NCBI GenBank assembly: GCA_002352285.1
Contig: DEIC01000105.1
Location: 989-23,267, forward strand
Direction of reading: 5' to 3'
Origin: Alphaproteobacteria bacterium UBA2784
GTDB taxonomy: Bacteria > Pseudomonadota > Alphaproteobacteria > Micropepsales > Micropepsaceae
DNA length: 22,279 bases
The notes under the pieces are model-generated. The model worked only from the letters and a program-made list of their open reading frames with translations. It did not search any database and was not told the DNA's origin. Both the position numbers and the translations under genes were made by a program. Of the stretch, positions 1 through 8,327 are shown piece after piece. How positions within the stretch are numbered: position 1 is the stretch's first letter; each line of letters begins with the position of its first letter.

Positions 1-906
1 GATCGCGACCGCAGGGTCACAAGCGGGCACGGGCACCACATGCCAGCCGGGCATCTGGTGGCGGAACCAGGTCATCTGCCGCTTGGCATAGGCGCGCGTT
101 TCCGCCTTCGCCCGGGCGACAGCTTCCTCAAGTGATACCGCGCCCGCCAGATGGTCCATCAAGGGCCTCACGCCCAGGGCACGCAGGGCCGGCCATTCCG
201 GTTGCGGCGACAGCGCCGCAAACGCCCTCACCTCTTCCAGAGCGCCCGCCGCCATCATCGCATCAAAGCGCGCCTCGATACGGCGCGTCAGCCATGCCCG
301 GTCTGGTTCGATCACAACGGCAAGCGCACGCGCCATGTCGATCAGCGGCGTGCCCTTCACCTTCTGCCATTCCGAAAGTGGCTTGCCCGTGCCCTTCGCC
401 ACTTCATAGGCGCGCACCACACGCTGCGTGTCATTGGGGTTGAGGCGGCTGGCGGCCTCCGCGTCCTCGGCTGCCAGCGCCGCAAAAAACCGCTCGGCCC
501 CCAATTCAGCGCGCAGACGGCGCGCCGCCGCGCGCACATCTTCGGGCACCGGCGGCACCGGCGACAACCCGTGCATCAACACATGGAAATAGAGCCCGGT
601 GCCGCCCGCCACGATGGCGAGTTTGCCGCGCGCATGGGAAGCATTGATCTCCTCAACCGCGCGTTCCGCCCATAGGGCCGCAGAAAAGGGTTGCGACGCG
701 CGCACGCTCCCATAAAGCCGATGTTCGGCAGCGGTCAGATCATCGGCCCCCGGCCGCGCCGTCAGGATGGAAAGCTCGGCATAGACCTGCATCGAGTCGG
801 CATTGATGATGACGCCATCATGCGCACGCGCCAGCGCCAGCGCCGCGGCTGACTTGCCGCTGGCCGTTGGCCCTGCAATAAGCACGGTGTCCTTTTTGCC
901 GCTCAA
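1..906 (-). CDS. miaA: tRNA dimethylallyltransferase MiaA (3' end beyond window)
   Basis: MiaA transfers a dimethylallyl group from DMAPP to N6 of A37 in tRNAs that read codons starting with U. Reading the minus strand from 906 gives 302 codons with no stop before the left edge. The usual family length is about 300 residues, so only the last few residues are missing. Visible motifs, in order: the P-loop GPTASGKS near residue 13, DSMQVY, LTARPG (equivalent to the family's GTAKP), HRLYG, GGTGLYF, and the C-terminal AYAKRQMTWFRHQ. The proposed start is TTG at 906, because no ATG or GTG in frame gives a normal N-terminus and AAAGGA lies 7 bases upstream. The gene diverges from serB with 29 bases between the two starts. 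The family assignment is firm; the TTG start is inferred. Confidence 0.95.
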   Translation of the reverse strand, partial: MSGKKDTVLIAGPTASGKSAAALALARAHDGVIINADSMQVYAELSILTARPGADDLTAAEHRLYGSVRASQPFSAALWAERAVEEINASHARGKLAIVAGGTGLYFHVLMHGLSPVPPVPEDVRAAARRLRAELGAERFFAALAAEDAEAASRLNPNDTQRVVRAYEVAKGTGKPLSEWQKVKGTPLIDMARALAVVIEPDRAWLTRRIEARFDAMMAAGALEEVRAFAALSPQPEWPALRALGVRPLMDHLAGAVSLEEAVARAKAETRAYAKRQMTWFRHQMPGWHVVPVPACDPAVAI

Positions 907-935
907 TCGTTTGTCCTTTCCGGTTCGCGCCCAGC

Positions 936-1805
936 ATGAAATACATCGCCATCCTTGTGGGCAACCGCTTTGAGCGCGGCCTTTCCGCTGGCATCGTCGC
1001 AGAGGCGCGCGGCGCATTTGCGGGCGGCGACATCAACTGGCTCGCCCCCGGCCTCGCCGCCGAGTTTCCGGTATCCGCGCCCGCCGACCTGCAGGATTTT
1101 GCCCGCACGCATGCCATTGATGCCGTCATCTTGCCGCGGGAACATCGCCGCAAGCGGCTGCTGGTTGCTGATATGGACTCAACCATCATCGGCTGCGAGT
1201 GCATTGACGAGATTGCCGACTTTGCGGGCCTCAAGGCTGAGATTTCAGCCGTCACCGAACGCGCCATGCGCGGTGAGCTTGTATTTGAGGATGCGCTGCG
1301 CCAGCGCGTGGCGCTGCTTAAGGGTTTTCCGGTTGAAAAACTCGCCCGCGTCTATGCGGAACGCGTACGTCTCAATCCCGGCGCAGCGACCCTCGTGAAA
1401 ACCATGGCGCGGCATGGCGCTGTCACCGCCCTCGTCTCCGGCGGGTTTACGTTCTTCACGTCGCGCGTGGCAACGGATGCTGGGTTTGCGCTCAACTTCG
1501 CCAATGTGCTTCTGGATGACGGCGCGCATCTTTCCGGCAAGGTGCAGGAGCCAATCCTGGGCCGCGAGGCCAAGCGCGAGACGCTCATCTCCCTTGCTGC
1601 AAAAGGCGCCATCCCGCTGACCGAGACCATGGCGTTGGGCGATGGCGCAAACGATTTGGCGATGGTCGAAACCGCAGGCCTTGGCATCGCTTACAAGGCG
1701 AAGCCCGTGCTTGAAGAAAAGGCGGCGGCCGCGATCCGCTATTCGGACCTGACCGCCGCCCTCTATTTCCAGGGCTATCGCGCCGCAGAGTTTGCGGCGG
1801 CCTGA
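936..1805 (+). CDS. serB: phosphoserine phosphatase SerB
   Basis: This is a HAD-superfamily phosphatase that hydrolyses O-phosphoserine, the last step of serine biosynthesis. The 289-residue protein has an N-terminal region of about 75 residues, as in proteobacterial SerB. The HAD core follows: motif I DMDST (nucleophile Asp79, acid/base Asp81) followed by the SerB-typical CECIDE; motif II LVSGGF; a conserved Lys in the KRETL region; and motif III GDGANDLAM. The start is the ATG at 936; no strong Shine-Dalgarno is visible, and an upstream start would run into miaA's leader. The gene diverges from miaA and converges on the downstream protease gene, with three bases between the stop codons. The SerB assignment is strong because CECIDE and GDGANDL occur together in one protein. 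Confidence 0.95.
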   Translation: MKYIAILVGNRFERGLSAGIVAEARGAFAGGDINWLAPGLAAEFPVSAPADLQDFARTHAIDAVILPREHRRKRLLVADMDSTIIGCECIDEIADFAGLKAEISAVTERAMRGELVFEDALRQRVALLKGFPVEKLARVYAERVRLNPGAATLVKTMARHGAVTALVSGGFTFFTSRVATDAGFALNFANVLLDDGAHLSGKVQEPILGREAKRETLISLAAKGAIPLTETMALGDGANDLAMVETAGLGIAYKAKPVLEEKAAAAIRYSDLTAALYFQGYRAAEFAAA

Positions 1806-1808
1806 CCC

Positions 1809-3314
1809 TCAGCCCTGATCAACACGGATCGGCACAAAGCTCAGCTCGCCACCGCGATTGAGCAGGAAAAGCACCACGCGGCCATTGGCATCAACCACGC
1901 TTTTCACCTTGGCGATCACATCATCGGGGCTGCGCACCTGTTCCTGCGCGACTTCGACAATCACGTCGCCCGCGCGCACGCGGCCCTCGGAGGCGGCGAT
2001 GGCAGCCGGCGTGTTGTTCTGGATTTCCACAATCACCACGCCTTCCACACCAGCGGGAATGCCAAAGCGCTGGCGCAGCTCATCCGTCATCGCCGAAAGC
2101 CCAAGGCCAAGCGCCGTCGGCACAACCGATGCCGGTCCGACAGGATCCTGTCCACCGTTCGGGACTGGCACGTTGTTCACGCCGGGGGCGGAACCCGCGA
2201 TCGACGCTTCAAAATCCTCAAGACGGCCAAGCGTGATGTTCGTCGAAGCGGTTGATCCGTTGCGGAAATACTCAAGCGAGACGGTGCGCCCGATTTCAGT
2301 TTCGGCGACAATGCGCGGCAGATCGCGCATTGCCTCGACCGGCTTGCCGTCAAAGGTGACAACCACATCGCCCACCTGCAAACCCGCCTGCGCCGCAGGA
2401 CCATCGGGCGTGATTTCACCGAGCAGCGCACCACGCGCGCGATCAAGGCCAAGGCTCTCGGCAATCTCGGGCGTCACGGTCTGGATGCGCACGCCGATCC
2501 AGCCACGGCGCGTTTCGCCATACTGCAAAAGCTGCTGCACCACGCCATTCACAAGGTTCGACGGCACGGCAAAGCCGATGCCGATGGAGCCGCCCGTGGG
2601 CGAGATAATCGCCGTGTTCACACCGATGACATTGCCATCCATGTCAAACAGCGGCCCGCCGGAATTGCCCCGGTTGATCGCCGCATCCGTCTGGATGAAG
2701 TCGTCATAGGGGCCCGCATTGATGTCGCGGTTGCGCGCCGAGATGATGCCCGCCGAAACCGAACCGCCAAGCCCGAACGGATTGCCGATCGCCATCACCC
2801 AGTCACCGGTGCGCGCGGAGTCCGAATTGCCGAACGCAACCGACGCCAGCGGCCCGGAGGGTTGCACGCGCAGGACGGCGATGTCGGTCTTCTCGTCCTT
2901 GCCGACCAGCGTGGCGGGAAGGCTTGTGCCATCCGGGAATGTCACCAGAATTTCATCTGCATCCGCAATCACGTGATTGTTCGTGACGATGACGCCCGAT
3001 GAGTCGATCACAAAGCCGGAGCCCAGCGACGTGACGCGGCTGTTGCCGTCGCCGAAATAGTCGCGGAACAGATCTTCAAACGGCGATCCCGGCGGCAATT
3101 GCGGCTGCTCGCCATAGGGATTGTCAACGCGCTGACTGGTGGCAATGTTGACGACCGCAGGCGCCAGGCGTTCGGCCAGATCGGCGAAACTGTCGGGGGC
3201 GGCGCGGGCCATCACCGGTTGATGCGCCAGCACAAGCCCAAGCATTGCTGCAGGAAGCGCCGCCTTCAGGGTCCGGCCCAGCCGGCCGAAATTCCGGGGA
3301 AACATTTGTCTCAT
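1809..3314 (-). CDS. degP: DegP/HtrA-family periplasmic serine protease
   Basis: This is an envelope quality-control protease and chaperone that degrades misfolded periplasmic proteins. From the ATG at 3314 it has 501 residues. A signal peptide ends near ARA-AP (about residue 39). The trypsin-like domain follows, with His114 (TNNHV), Asp144 (KTDIAVL) and Ser218 (NRGNSGGPL). Two PDZ domains lie at roughly 265–360 and 395–495. The reading frame stays open to a GTG at 3344, but that GTG lies in the loop of an inverted repeat (3329–3358) and has no Shine-Dalgarno. The ATG at 3314 has GGAG three bases upstream, and an ATG at 3305 is also possible. The gene lies downstream of hflK–hflC on the same strand, a common alphaproteobacterial order. 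DegP, DegQ and MucD cannot be separated from sequence alone. Confidence 0.92.
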   Translation of the reverse strand: MRQMFPRNFGRLGRTLKAALPAAMLGLVLAHQPVMARAAPDSFADLAERLAPAVVNIATSQRVDNPYGEQPQLPPGSPFEDLFRDYFGDGNSRVTSLGSGFVIDSSGVIVTNNHVIADADEILVTFPDGTSLPATLVGKDEKTDIAVLRVQPSGPLASVAFGNSDSARTGDWVMAIGNPFGLGGSVSAGIISARNRDINAGPYDDFIQTDAAINRGNSGGPLFDMDGNVIGVNTAIISPTGGSIGIGFAVPSNLVNGVVQQLLQYGETRRGWIGVRIQTVTPEIAESLGLDRARGALLGEITPDGPAAQAGLQVGDVVVTFDGKPVEAMRDLPRIVAETEIGRTVSLEYFRNGSTASTNITLGRLEDFEASIAGSAPGVNNVPVPNGGQDPVGPASVVPTALGLGLSAMTDELRQRFGIPAGVEGVVIVEIQNNTPAAIAASEGRVRAGDVIVEVAQEQVRSPDDVIAKVKSVVDANGRVVLFLLNRGGELSFVPIRVDQG

Positions 3315-3328
3315 CCACTCCGTGGTCA

Positions 3329-3358
3329 GGCGTCTTTGGATCACACAAATCAGACGCC
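3329..3358 (-). repeat. inverted repeat in the leader of the DegP-type gene
   Basis: GGCGTCT at 3329–3335 and AGACGCC at 3352–3358 are perfectly complementary, separated by 16 bases. The repeat lies 15 bases upstream of the proposed ATG (3314). It could be a 5'-UTR hairpin or a protein-binding site. A second shorter pair, ATCACA and TGTGAT, overlaps it at about 3340–3367. Function is not known. Confidence 0.45.
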
Positions 3359-3393
3359 AATTGTGATGCTTTTGGGGCGCTCAAATAGCAAGA

Positions 3394-3420
3394 GGCCCGG
3401 CCGCTGCAAGAGGCCGGGCC
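3394..3420 (-). terminator. GC-rich hairpin between hflC and degP
   Basis: GGCCCGGCC (3394–3402) and GGCCGGGCC (3412–3420) form a perfect 9-bp stem with a 9-base loop. On the minus strand it lies after hflC and before the protease gene. It is followed by TCTTGCTATTTG, not by a clean T-run. It is therefore either a weak or partial terminator, or an RNA-stability element that sets the ratio of hflKC to degP transcript. Confidence 0.5.
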
Positions 3421-3493
3421 CCGGATCATGCCCTTCAAGTCTGCGCGATCAGGGTAAATACCGCCTGAACGCGGCGTGGCAAACGCCCGCCCC

Positions 3494-4366
3494 TCACCGC
3501 GCGCCCGTAGGCCCGCGCTTGAGGTACTTGAAGAATTCGCTCGACGGATCAATCACCAGCGTGGTGGTGGAAGACGCCATCGCCTGCTCATAGGCCCGCA
3601 TCGAGCGATAGAACTCGAAGAAGTCCGGGTTGCGGCCATAGGCTTCGGCATAGATGCGGGCGGCCTCGCCATCGCCCTCACCGCGCAGGATTGCCGCATC
3701 ACGCTCGGCATTCGCCAGAATGACGGTCACGTCGCGGTCGGCGCGGCTGCGGATACCTTGGGCAATTTCCGAACCCTGCGCGCGGAAGTCGGCGGCTTCG
3801 CGCTGACGCTCCGTGCGCATGCGTCCGAAGATCGCCTGGCTGTTGGCTTCCGGCAGGTCGGCACGGCGGATGCGTACATCCACCACTTCAATGCCCAGCG
3901 CCTTGCCCTCGTTGTTGACCTGATCGCGGATGCGGATCATCAGGTTCGCGCGCTGTGCCGAGAGCACTGCCTGGAACGGCTGGCCGGCCAGAACCGAACG
4001 CAGCGACGAATTGAGGATCGCCGCAAGACGGTTATTGGCGATGCCGATGCTGCCCACCGACTGATAGAACAGCAGCGGATCGCGGATGCGATAGCGCGCA
4101 AACGCGTCAACCACCAAACGCTTCTGGTCAGACGATGTGACTTCTTCGGTCGGCGCCGTCAGATCAAGGATGCGCTTGTCGAAATACACAACCTCTTCAA
4201 CAAACGGCCACTTGGCGCCGAGGCCAGGCTCGCTGACCACACGCTGCGGCTCACCGAACTGGACAACAATGGCGGTCTGCGTCTGATCCACGGTGAAGAA
4301 CACGGTGTTCCACACCAGAACAGCCGTTGCGACGATAGCCGCAAGAATGATTGCAAGCGCGCGCAT
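3494..4366 (-). CDS. hflC: HflC, membrane-bound regulator of FtsH protease
   Basis: HflC is the partner of HflK. The two form a large complex in the inner membrane that surrounds FtsH and modulates its degradation of membrane proteins. The 290-residue protein has one N-terminal transmembrane segment (about residues 4–22), then an SPFH/prohibitin domain beginning FFTVDQTQTAIVVQFGEP. It contains the family signatures WPFVEEVVYFDKR and VVDVRIRRADLPE, and ends with a helical region rich in Ala, Glu and Arg (RTERQREA, RGEGDGEAARIYAEAYGR). The ATG overlaps the hflK stop codon by one base (TGATG), which suggests translational coupling. Length and motif order match the family well. Confidence 0.96.
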   Translation of the reverse strand: MRALAIILAAIVATAVLVWNTVFFTVDQTQTAIVVQFGEPQRVVSEPGLGAKWPFVEEVVYFDKRILDLTAPTEEVTSSDQKRLVVDAFARYRIRDPLLFYQSVGSIGIANNRLAAILNSSLRSVLAGQPFQAVLSAQRANLMIRIRDQVNNEGKALGIEVVDVRIRRADLPEANSQAIFGRMRTERQREAADFRAQGSEIAQGIRSRADRDVTVILANAERDAAILRGEGDGEAARIYAEAYGRNPDFFEFYRSMRAYEQAMASSTTTLVIDPSSEFFKYLKRGPTGAR

Positions 4367-5478
4367 CAGCGGTTCCCCCCATTGCTGGCAGGCGGTGTTC
4401 TGAGACCATCAAGCGGCAGATAGGGCAAAACGCCTGCTCCACCGCCATCAACGATCACCTTGTTGGCGGCACCCAGCACGCGCTCCATGGTTTCGAGATA
4501 GATGCGCTCGCGCGTGATGTCCCGCGCCAGCTCATACTGCGCCAGCACCGCGAGGAAGCGCGAGGCTTCACCTTGCGCGCGCGCAATCACCTCGGCCTTG
4601 TAACCTTCAGCGTCCTGCAGGATTTTTGCAGCCGCACCGCGCGCTTCCGGCACGATCCGGTTGGCATAGGTTTCCGCTTCGTTGCGCGACTTTTCAAGGT
4701 CAGCGCGCGCCGCCTGCACTTCGCGGAATGCTTCGATCACTTCGCGTGGCGGGTCAACGCGCTGCAGCTGCACGCGCAGGATGGTGACGCCCGCACCATA
4801 ATTGTCGAGCGTCGTCTGCATCAGCACGCGGGTCTCGTCCTGCACGCGGCCGCGGTCTTCGGTCAGGATTTTCTGGTTGAGATTGCGGCCCACAACTTCG
4901 CGCATCGCGCTTTCGGCGATGGCCTTGATTGTGTCTTCCACGTCCTGGACATTGAACAGGAACGAGGCAGCATCCTTCACCTGCCACACAACCGTGAACT
5001 CGATATCGACAATGTTTTCATCACCGGTCAGCATCAGGCTTTCGTCGGGCACGTTGCGGTCACTGGTGCCGTCAACCGATGCGAGGTAGCCGACGCTGAT
5101 CTGGTTCTCGCGCGTCACCTTCACCACTTCGGCGCTCTCGATCGGCCAGGGCAAATGATAGTTGAGGCCGGGATTGGTGAGCGCGGTGAATACGCCAAAG
5201 CGCTTGACCACGCCCTGCTCGTCCGCCTCAACGCGATAAAGACCGGTCAGAAGCCAGCCCACGACCAGAACCGCCAATGCTGCAACAAGGCCAAACGGCC
5301 CCAGCGAGCCCGGCGGGATTGCCTGCTTCAAACGCTGCTGCCCGCGCTTGAGAAGCTCCTCAAGATCGGGAGGCTGCGGACCACCTCCGCCGCCGCCACC
5401 GCCGCGATTGCCGCCGCCCGGGCCTTGACCCCAGGGGCCGCGCCCGCCATCACCGCCTGACTTGTTTTCCCAAGGCAT
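4366..5478 (-). CDS. hflK: HflK, membrane-bound regulator of FtsH protease
   Basis: HflK pairs with HflC around FtsH in the inner membrane. The 370-residue protein starts MPWENKSGGDGGRGPWG, followed by a Gly-rich, disordered cytoplasmic tail (about residues 8–35) typical of HflK. A transmembrane segment spans about 60–80. The SPFH domain follows, starting YRVEADEQGVVKRFG and containing NPGLNYHLPWPIE and RVQLQRVDPP. A charged helical segment precedes a Gly/Pro-rich C-terminus. The start ATG at 5478 is supported by GAGGA five bases upstream. It is the first gene of the hflK–hflC(–degP) minus-strand group. A possible heat-shock promoter lies upstream at 5608–5635. Confidence 0.96.
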   Translation of the reverse strand: MPWENKSGGDGGRGPWGQGPGGGNRGGGGGGGGPQPPDLEELLKRGQQRLKQAIPPGSLGPFGLVAALAVLVVGWLLTGLYRVEADEQGVVKRFGVFTALTNPGLNYHLPWPIESAEVVKVTRENQISVGYLASVDGTSDRNVPDESLMLTGDENIVDIEFTVVWQVKDAASFLFNVQDVEDTIKAIAESAMREVVGRNLNQKILTEDRGRVQDETRVLMQTTLDNYGAGVTILRVQLQRVDPPREVIEAFREVQAARADLEKSRNEAETYANRIVPEARGAAAKILQDAEGYKAEVIARAQGEASRFLAVLAQYELARDITRERIYLETMERVLGAANKVIVDGGGAGVLPYLPLDGLRTPPASNGGNR

Positions 5479-5607
5479 CGTGTCCTCGTTTGTCCGTTGC
5501 GCCGCATGGCGCTGATGGGCAAGCCGGAATTACGCTCCGGAACTGCTGAATTCATGTCTGACCCGGCACCATGCCTGCAGGAAATCGCGGGACAAACGCA
5601 CCAGTTC

Positions 5608-5635
5608 ATCGGGTTGTGCTTGAATTTTTCTCAAG
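5608..5635 (-). promoter_or_regulatory. possible sigma-32-type promoter upstream of hflK
   Basis: Read on the minus strand, CTTGAG (5635–5630) is followed after 16 bases by CCCGAT (5613–5608). This resembles the heat-shock sigma-factor pattern CTTGAA…CCCCAT and lies about 130 bases upstream of hflK. The spacing is slightly long and the -10 has a mismatch. FtsH modulators and DegP are often heat-inducible, which fits, but the assignment is weak. Confidence 0.3.
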
Positions 5636-5724
5636 CCGCAAGCAAGCCTGCACAAGACGCCTGATGTGGGTGCAAACGTCGTGAAATCAAGCAGGCCGCA
5701 GCGCGGCCAGAGCCGGAAAGAACC

Positions 5725-6891
5725 ATGGCTGCCCGCCAGAATGAGCTGATTGATTCGGTGCGCCGCGCGCTTTCGGCGATTGAGGGGCCGGGCGGCGTCG
5801 ATGTGGTGACGTCGGGCATGGTGCAGGATCTGACCGTCCATAACGGTCATGCCTGGTTTGCGCTTGCCATACCACCCAGCGCCGCAAAACTGGCCGAGCC
5901 GCTGCGCCTTGCCTGTCAGGATGCAGCCTCGCGCGTGTCCGGCATCAAGGCCGCAACCGCAACCCTGACGCACCATCGCGGCAATGAAGTGCGCATTGAA
6001 GGGTCAACCGTGACACCCAAGCGCGCCGGCGTCAGCAGCGCCCTCGTGTCGGAAACGCAGCCACGCGCGGGCGCTGCCGAGGCAATCCCGGGCATCAAGG
6101 CCGTGATTGCCGTTGCCAGCGGCAAGGGCGGCGTCGGCAAATCGACCGTTGCAGTCAACCTTGCTCTTGGCCTTGCGCGCCTGGGCCTGAGAACGGGCCT
6201 TCTGGATGCCGACATCTATGGACCGTCGGTGCCGCACCTTCTGGCCATCAAGGAGCGCCCGCAATCGCTCGACGGCAAGAAGCTCGAACCCATCATCCGC
6301 CATGGCGTGAAGGCGATGTCGATCGGCATGCTGGTCGATGTCGATACGCCGATGATCTGGCGCGGACCGATGGTGATGAGTGCGCTCACCCAGATGCTGA
6401 ACGACGTGAATTGGGGCGAACTCGATGTGCTGGTCGTGGACATGCCGCCCGGCACTGGCGATGCGCAACTTACCATGGCGCAGCGCGTGCCGCTGAAGGG
6501 CGCCGTGATCGTCTCAACCCCGCAGGACATTGCGCTGATCGACGCGCGCAAGGGTCTCGCCATGTTCCGCAAGACCGCCGTGCCGGTGCTCGGCATCGTG
6601 GAGAACATGAGCACTTATATCTGCCCGAACTGCGGGCATGAGGCGCACATCTTCGGTCATGGCGGCGCGCGCAAAACGGCTGCCGAACTCGATTGCCCGT
6701 TCCTGGGAGAGATCCCGCTTGATCTGACCATCCGCGAATTGTCGGACGCAGGCACGCCTGTTGTCGCCGCCGCGCCGCAAAGCCGTCAGGCCGCATCCTT
6801 CATGGCGCTGGCGGAAAAGATTGCGGTCCACCTTAAAAGCGAAGGGGGCGGTGCATCGCGCCCCGCCCCCCGCATCATCATTGAAGAGTGA
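5725..6891 (+). CDS. mrp: Mrp/ApbC-family iron–sulfur cluster carrier ATPase
   Basis: This P-loop ATPase is a scaffold or carrier that delivers Fe–S clusters to apoproteins in the cytoplasm. The 388-residue protein has an N-terminal MIP18/DUF59-type domain (about residues 1–90), a linker, and a MinD/Mrp nucleotide-binding domain. The deviant Walker A is SGKGGVGKS (132–140). Other motifs are DADIYGPSVPHLL, VVDMPPGTGDAQLT (Walker B region) and CPNCG with Cys300 and Cys303, the cysteines that bind a bridging cluster between two subunits. The ATG at 5725 has GGAAAG four bases upstream. It diverges from hflK across a 246-base gap and converges on a small exported-protein gene with 13 bases between the stops. 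Confidence 0.95.
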   Translation: MAARQNELIDSVRRALSAIEGPGGVDVVTSGMVQDLTVHNGHAWFALAIPPSAAKLAEPLRLACQDAASRVSGIKAATATLTHHRGNEVRIEGSTVTPKRAGVSSALVSETQPRAGAAEAIPGIKAVIAVASGKGGVGKSTVAVNLALGLARLGLRTGLLDADIYGPSVPHLLAIKERPQSLDGKKLEPIIRHGVKAMSIGMLVDVDTPMIWRGPMVMSALTQMLNDVNWGELDVLVVDMPPGTGDAQLTMAQRVPLKGAVIVSTPQDIALIDARKGLAMFRKTAVPVLGIVENMSTYICPNCGHEAHIFGHGGARKTAAELDCPFLGEIPLDLTIRELSDAGTPVVAAAPQSRQAASFMALAEKIAVHLKSEGGGASRPAPRIIIEE

Positions 6892-6904
6892 TGCTGTCTC
6901 TGAC

Positions 6905-7267
6905 TTAGCGGCCCGCCACGATCGTGATCGTGACCATCGCGTCGCCTTCGCCCGACGTCCACGTGTCGCCAACGGCGCGTGTTTCCGTCGCGCTGCAGGC
7001 CGGCTTGTAGTCCGGGCCGGGCGCGGGTTCGGTCTGCGTGAAGCAGGTCTGGCCATCGGCGATGGCCCATGTGCCCTTGTGCACTTCGCCCGCCGCCGTC
7101 GTCACCGTGTAGGTGTTGTCGGCGTCGATCAGCATGGTCGAAACTTCGCCCTTCGCGTTGGTGATCGTGACCGTGTTGCCATAGGCAACCGCCATCGGAT
7201 CATCCGTCGCAAGGGCAACACCGGCAAACATCATCGTGGCGGCAAGCGCGCCTGCAAACTTACGCAT
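6905..7267 (-). CDS. small exported protein of unknown function
   Basis: I do not recognise the family. From the ATG at 7267 the protein has 120 residues; AGGA lies 8 bases upstream, and the longer frame to 7312 adds no plausible N-terminus. Residues 1–20 form a signal peptide (MRKFAGALAATMMFAGVALA) with a likely cut before TDDP. The mature part is about 100 residues, rich in Thr, Val, Gly and Asp, with an alternating pattern suggestive of beta-strands. It has only two cysteines (75 and 91), which could form a disulfide in the periplasm. It follows mrp in convergent orientation, and the next minus-strand gene upstream is 139 bases away, so it is probably transcribed alone. Confidence 0.75.
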   Translation of the reverse strand: MRKFAGALAATMMFAGVALATDDPMAVAYGNTVTITNAKGEVSTMLIDADNTYTVTTAAGEVHKGTWAIADGQTCFTQTEPAPGPDYKPACSATETRAVGDTWTSGEGDAMVTITIVAGR

Positions 7268-7406
7268 TCTGCGTATCCTTCCCTGTGTGTCGCTCCCCCC
7301 AAACGCTCGCAATGCGAGTCGTGCGGAGCGCGGTTATGTAACGAATCCGTGACCGCCGGAAAAGGGATGACGTAACGGCTGTCTTGCGTTCACACGTTGT
7401 TCAGCC

Positions 7407-8327
7407 TCACGCGCCAAAGGCGAGCGGAAGACCGGCCTTCGGCCAATCCATGGCAATCAGCTTTCCGGTGCCCGACAGGGTAATAAAGGCCGTCTTCATC
7501 CCCTTGCCGCCAAAGGCGATATTGGTGACGAGCGGATCCTTGAAACCCTTCAGATCGGTGAAGGCCACTTTGCCTTTGGGCGATATGGTCGAGATGCCCG
7601 GCTCCAGCAATGTTGCAACGCACACATCGCCATTTTCCTGCACGGCCAGACTGTCGAACATCTTGCGACCCGCTGGCTGGCCGACATAGGCGCCGCCCGG
7701 CACCAGCCCTGCCCCCGCCGCCAGCTGGCCGGGCTTGGCGATCTTCGCGCCATAGAGCCGCCCCGAAAGCGTCTCGGCGTAATAGACAGTCTTCTCGTCC
7801 GGCGAGAGGCCAACGCCATTCGGCGCCATGATCTGATGGACCTGCATCGAGATATGCGAGCCATCCGCCTTTGCGTAATAGAGCGCCCCCCACTCACGAT
7901 GGTCATGCGTGGACTTGGCGTGATCGGTGAACCAGAAGCCGCCTTTCGAGTCGAACACAAGATCATTCGGCCCGCGCAAAGGTTGGCCATTGCAATGCGT
8001 ATAGAGCAATTCGACCTTGCCGGTTGAAAGGTCGATGCGCTCAATGCGCCCGCCCGAATAATCAGCGGGCTTGTGGCCGGGGATCAGCAGCCCCGACACT
8101 TTGTGCCATTCAAAGCCGCCATTGTTGCAGACATAGAGCGCACCATCCGGACCAATCGCTGCCCCGTTAGGTCCACCGCCGGTCTTGGCGACAACCTCTT
8201 TCTTGCCTTTTGGCGTGATGCGCGTGACTTGCCCCGCCGCAATCTCGACCACAATGACAGAGCCATCCGCCATCACGACGGGGCCTTCGGGGAATTTCAA
8301 ACCGCTCGCGACTTCACGAATGGGCAT
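7407..8327 (-). CDS. SMP-30/gluconolactonase-family beta-propeller hydrolase
   Basis: The family consists of six-bladed beta-propeller lactonases that hydrolyse sugar lactones using a divalent metal. The 306-residue protein starts MPIREVASGLKFPEGPVV. The metal-ligand positions of the family are visible as Glu14 (FPEGP), Asn170 (MAPNGVGLSPDE) and Asp225 (FDSLAV), with RGPNDLVFDSKGGFWFTD as a further signature. The ATG at 8327 lies inside the 3' end of folA (14-base overlap), so translation is probably coupled to folA. The frame is open further upstream to 8465, but that part overlaps folA and has no family resemblance. The substrate cannot be read from sequence, and there is no sugar-catabolic neighbour. 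Confidence 0.88.
   Translation of the reverse strand: MPIREVASGLKFPEGPVVMADGSVIVVEIAAGQVTRITPKGKKEVVAKTGGGPNGAAIGPDGALYVCNNGGFEWHKVSGLLIPGHKPADYSGGRIERIDLSTGKVELLYTHCNGQPLRGPNDLVFDSKGGFWFTDHAKSTHDHREWGALYYAKADGSHISMQVHQIMAPNGVGLSPDEKTVYYAETLSGRLYGAKIAKPGQLAAGAGLVPGGAYVGQPAGRKMFDSLAVQENGDVCVATLLEPGISTISPKGKVAFTDLKGFKDPLVTNIAFGGKGMKTAFITLSGTGKLIAMDWPKAGLPLAFGA

Noticed and set aside
3315..3344. N-terminal extension of the DegP-type protease from the GTG at 3344
   Set aside because: No Shine-Dalgarno is present, and the GTG lies in the loop of an inverted repeat. The residues add a charged stretch before a normal signal peptide.
3476..4423. Plus-strand open frame of about 315 codons opposite hflC
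   Set aside because: Antisense shadow of hflC; no start signal and no family resemblance.
5400..5440. Run of GGC/GCC-type triplets in the hflK start as a simple repeat
   Set aside because: It encodes the normal Gly-rich N-terminal tail of HflK.
4351..5460. Long plus-strand open frame of about 369 codons opposite hflK
   Set aside because: It is a mirror frame of a GC-rich gene with biased third positions. The minus-strand product matches HflK throughout and the plus-strand product resembles no family.
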